From NCBI GenBank assembly GCA_902534325.1, contig CACAPQ010000014.1:1-55366 (forward strand): a DNA stretch of 55,366 nt, read 5' to 3'. The DNA is from Paracoccaceae bacterium (lineage in GTDB: Bacteria > Pseudomonadota > Alphaproteobacteria > Rhodobacterales > Rhodobacteraceae). This document shows, in pieces, positions 55,186 through 55,366 of the stretch. How positions within the stretch are numbered: position 1 is the first letter of the stretch; every line of letters begins with the position of its first letter. Both the position numbers and the translations under genes were made by a program. Under the pieces are notes generated by a model, which was given only the letters and a program-made list of their open reading frames with translations, did no database searches and was not told the DNA's origin.

Positions 55186-55366
55186 ATGATAAGCGGATTA
55201 ACCATGCAGACTAGCATAGAAAACAAACCAGACACAAACAAGTTGCTAGACTGGTATGATTATAATGCTAGAGAAATGCCTTGGCGGATTACACCTAAAA
55301 AAAAGTTATCTGGCATTAGACCGAACCCCTACCACGTTTGGTTATCTGAAATTATGCTTCAGCAAA
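55186..55366 (+). CDS. mutY: A/G-specific adenine glycosylase, 3' part outside window
   Basis: The first 60 codons of MutY, which removes A opposite 8-oxoguanine. The landmarks LLDWYDYNAREMPWR and YHVWLSEIMLQQ are present. The window ends inside the gene, so the HhH and FeS cluster parts are absent. Two in-frame ATGs (55186 and 55204) are possible; AGCGGA before the second favours it, with the first as the longer alternative. Divergent from the DUF721 gene. Confidence 0.88.
   Translation, partial: MISGLTMQTSIENKPDTNKLLDWYDYNAREMPWRITPKKKLSGIRPNPYHVWLSEIMLQQ

Noticed and set aside
1-55366. CRISPR arrays, insertion sequences, prophage or plasmid genes
   Set aside because: No regularly spaced repeats, terminal inverted repeats with transposases, or phage structural genes were seen on either strand.

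Overview
The window is chromosomal DNA from an AT-rich alphaproteobacterium, most likely a low-GC marine member of the Rhodobacteraceae (roseobacter group). I infer this from split F0 genes (atpI-atpB-atpE-atpF'-atpF away from F1), the short HprK with HPr, EIIA-Man and RapZ, the chorismate mutase/rpsP/rimM/trmD/rplS/rpmE order, cysteine-free L31, the DciA-type/DsbA/mutY end, and a taurine-sulfite cluster of roseobacter type. No insertion sequence, prophage, integrase or CRISPR array is visible.

Layout. 1-2.5 kb: a flagellin-like gene cut by the window edge, a small hypothetical gene and an EamA permease. 2.5-14.7 kb: the minus-strand secE-nusG-rplK-rplA-rplJ-rplL-rpoB-rpoC block, with a sigma70-like promoter and L10-type leader before rplJ and a hairpin between rplL and rpoB. 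14.8-19.3 kb: accessory genes (YczE-like protein, pterin dehydratase, redoxin, SDR, GAF protein, histidine phosphatase) lying between secE and tRNA-Trp. 19.4-27 kb: lipid, CoA and carbon-control genes: Hbd, an acyltransferase, HPr/EIIA-Man/RapZ/HprK, EtfAB, cobalamin adenosyltransferase, a HIG1-like protein and an SDR. 27-30.7 kb: parC and a DegT-type aminotransferase.

30.7-41.9 kb is the metabolic centrepiece: tpa, tauR, xsc, pta, a TauE-type anion exporter and soeABC, all on the plus strand. Together they turn taurine into sulfoacetaldehyde, then acetyl phosphate plus sulfite, then acetyl-CoA, and oxidise the sulfite to sulfate with electrons going to quinone. The tpa and xsc promoters carry matching pairs of direct repeats with identical 23-bp spacing, a good candidate TauR operator. 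No taurine transporter is in the window.

42-44.5 kb: F0 ATP synthase genes (minus), divergent from an ArsR-family regulator that has a perfect 9-bp-arm palindrome in front of it. 45-52.8 kb: ffh (TTG start, structured leader), GNAT, chorismate mutase, rpsP, a 49-residue membrane protein gene, rimM, trmD, rplS, rpmE, then a divergent Kdo-transferase gene that appears to start at ATT, and lpxK. 52.8-55.4 kb: a CaiB-type CoA-transferase, a DsbA-like protein and a DciA-type protein on the minus strand, then the 5' end of mutY.

Most genes are ordinary housekeeping genes. The points most worth checking are the TauR repeats, the ATT start, the ArsR palindrome, the ffh leader and the small genes.
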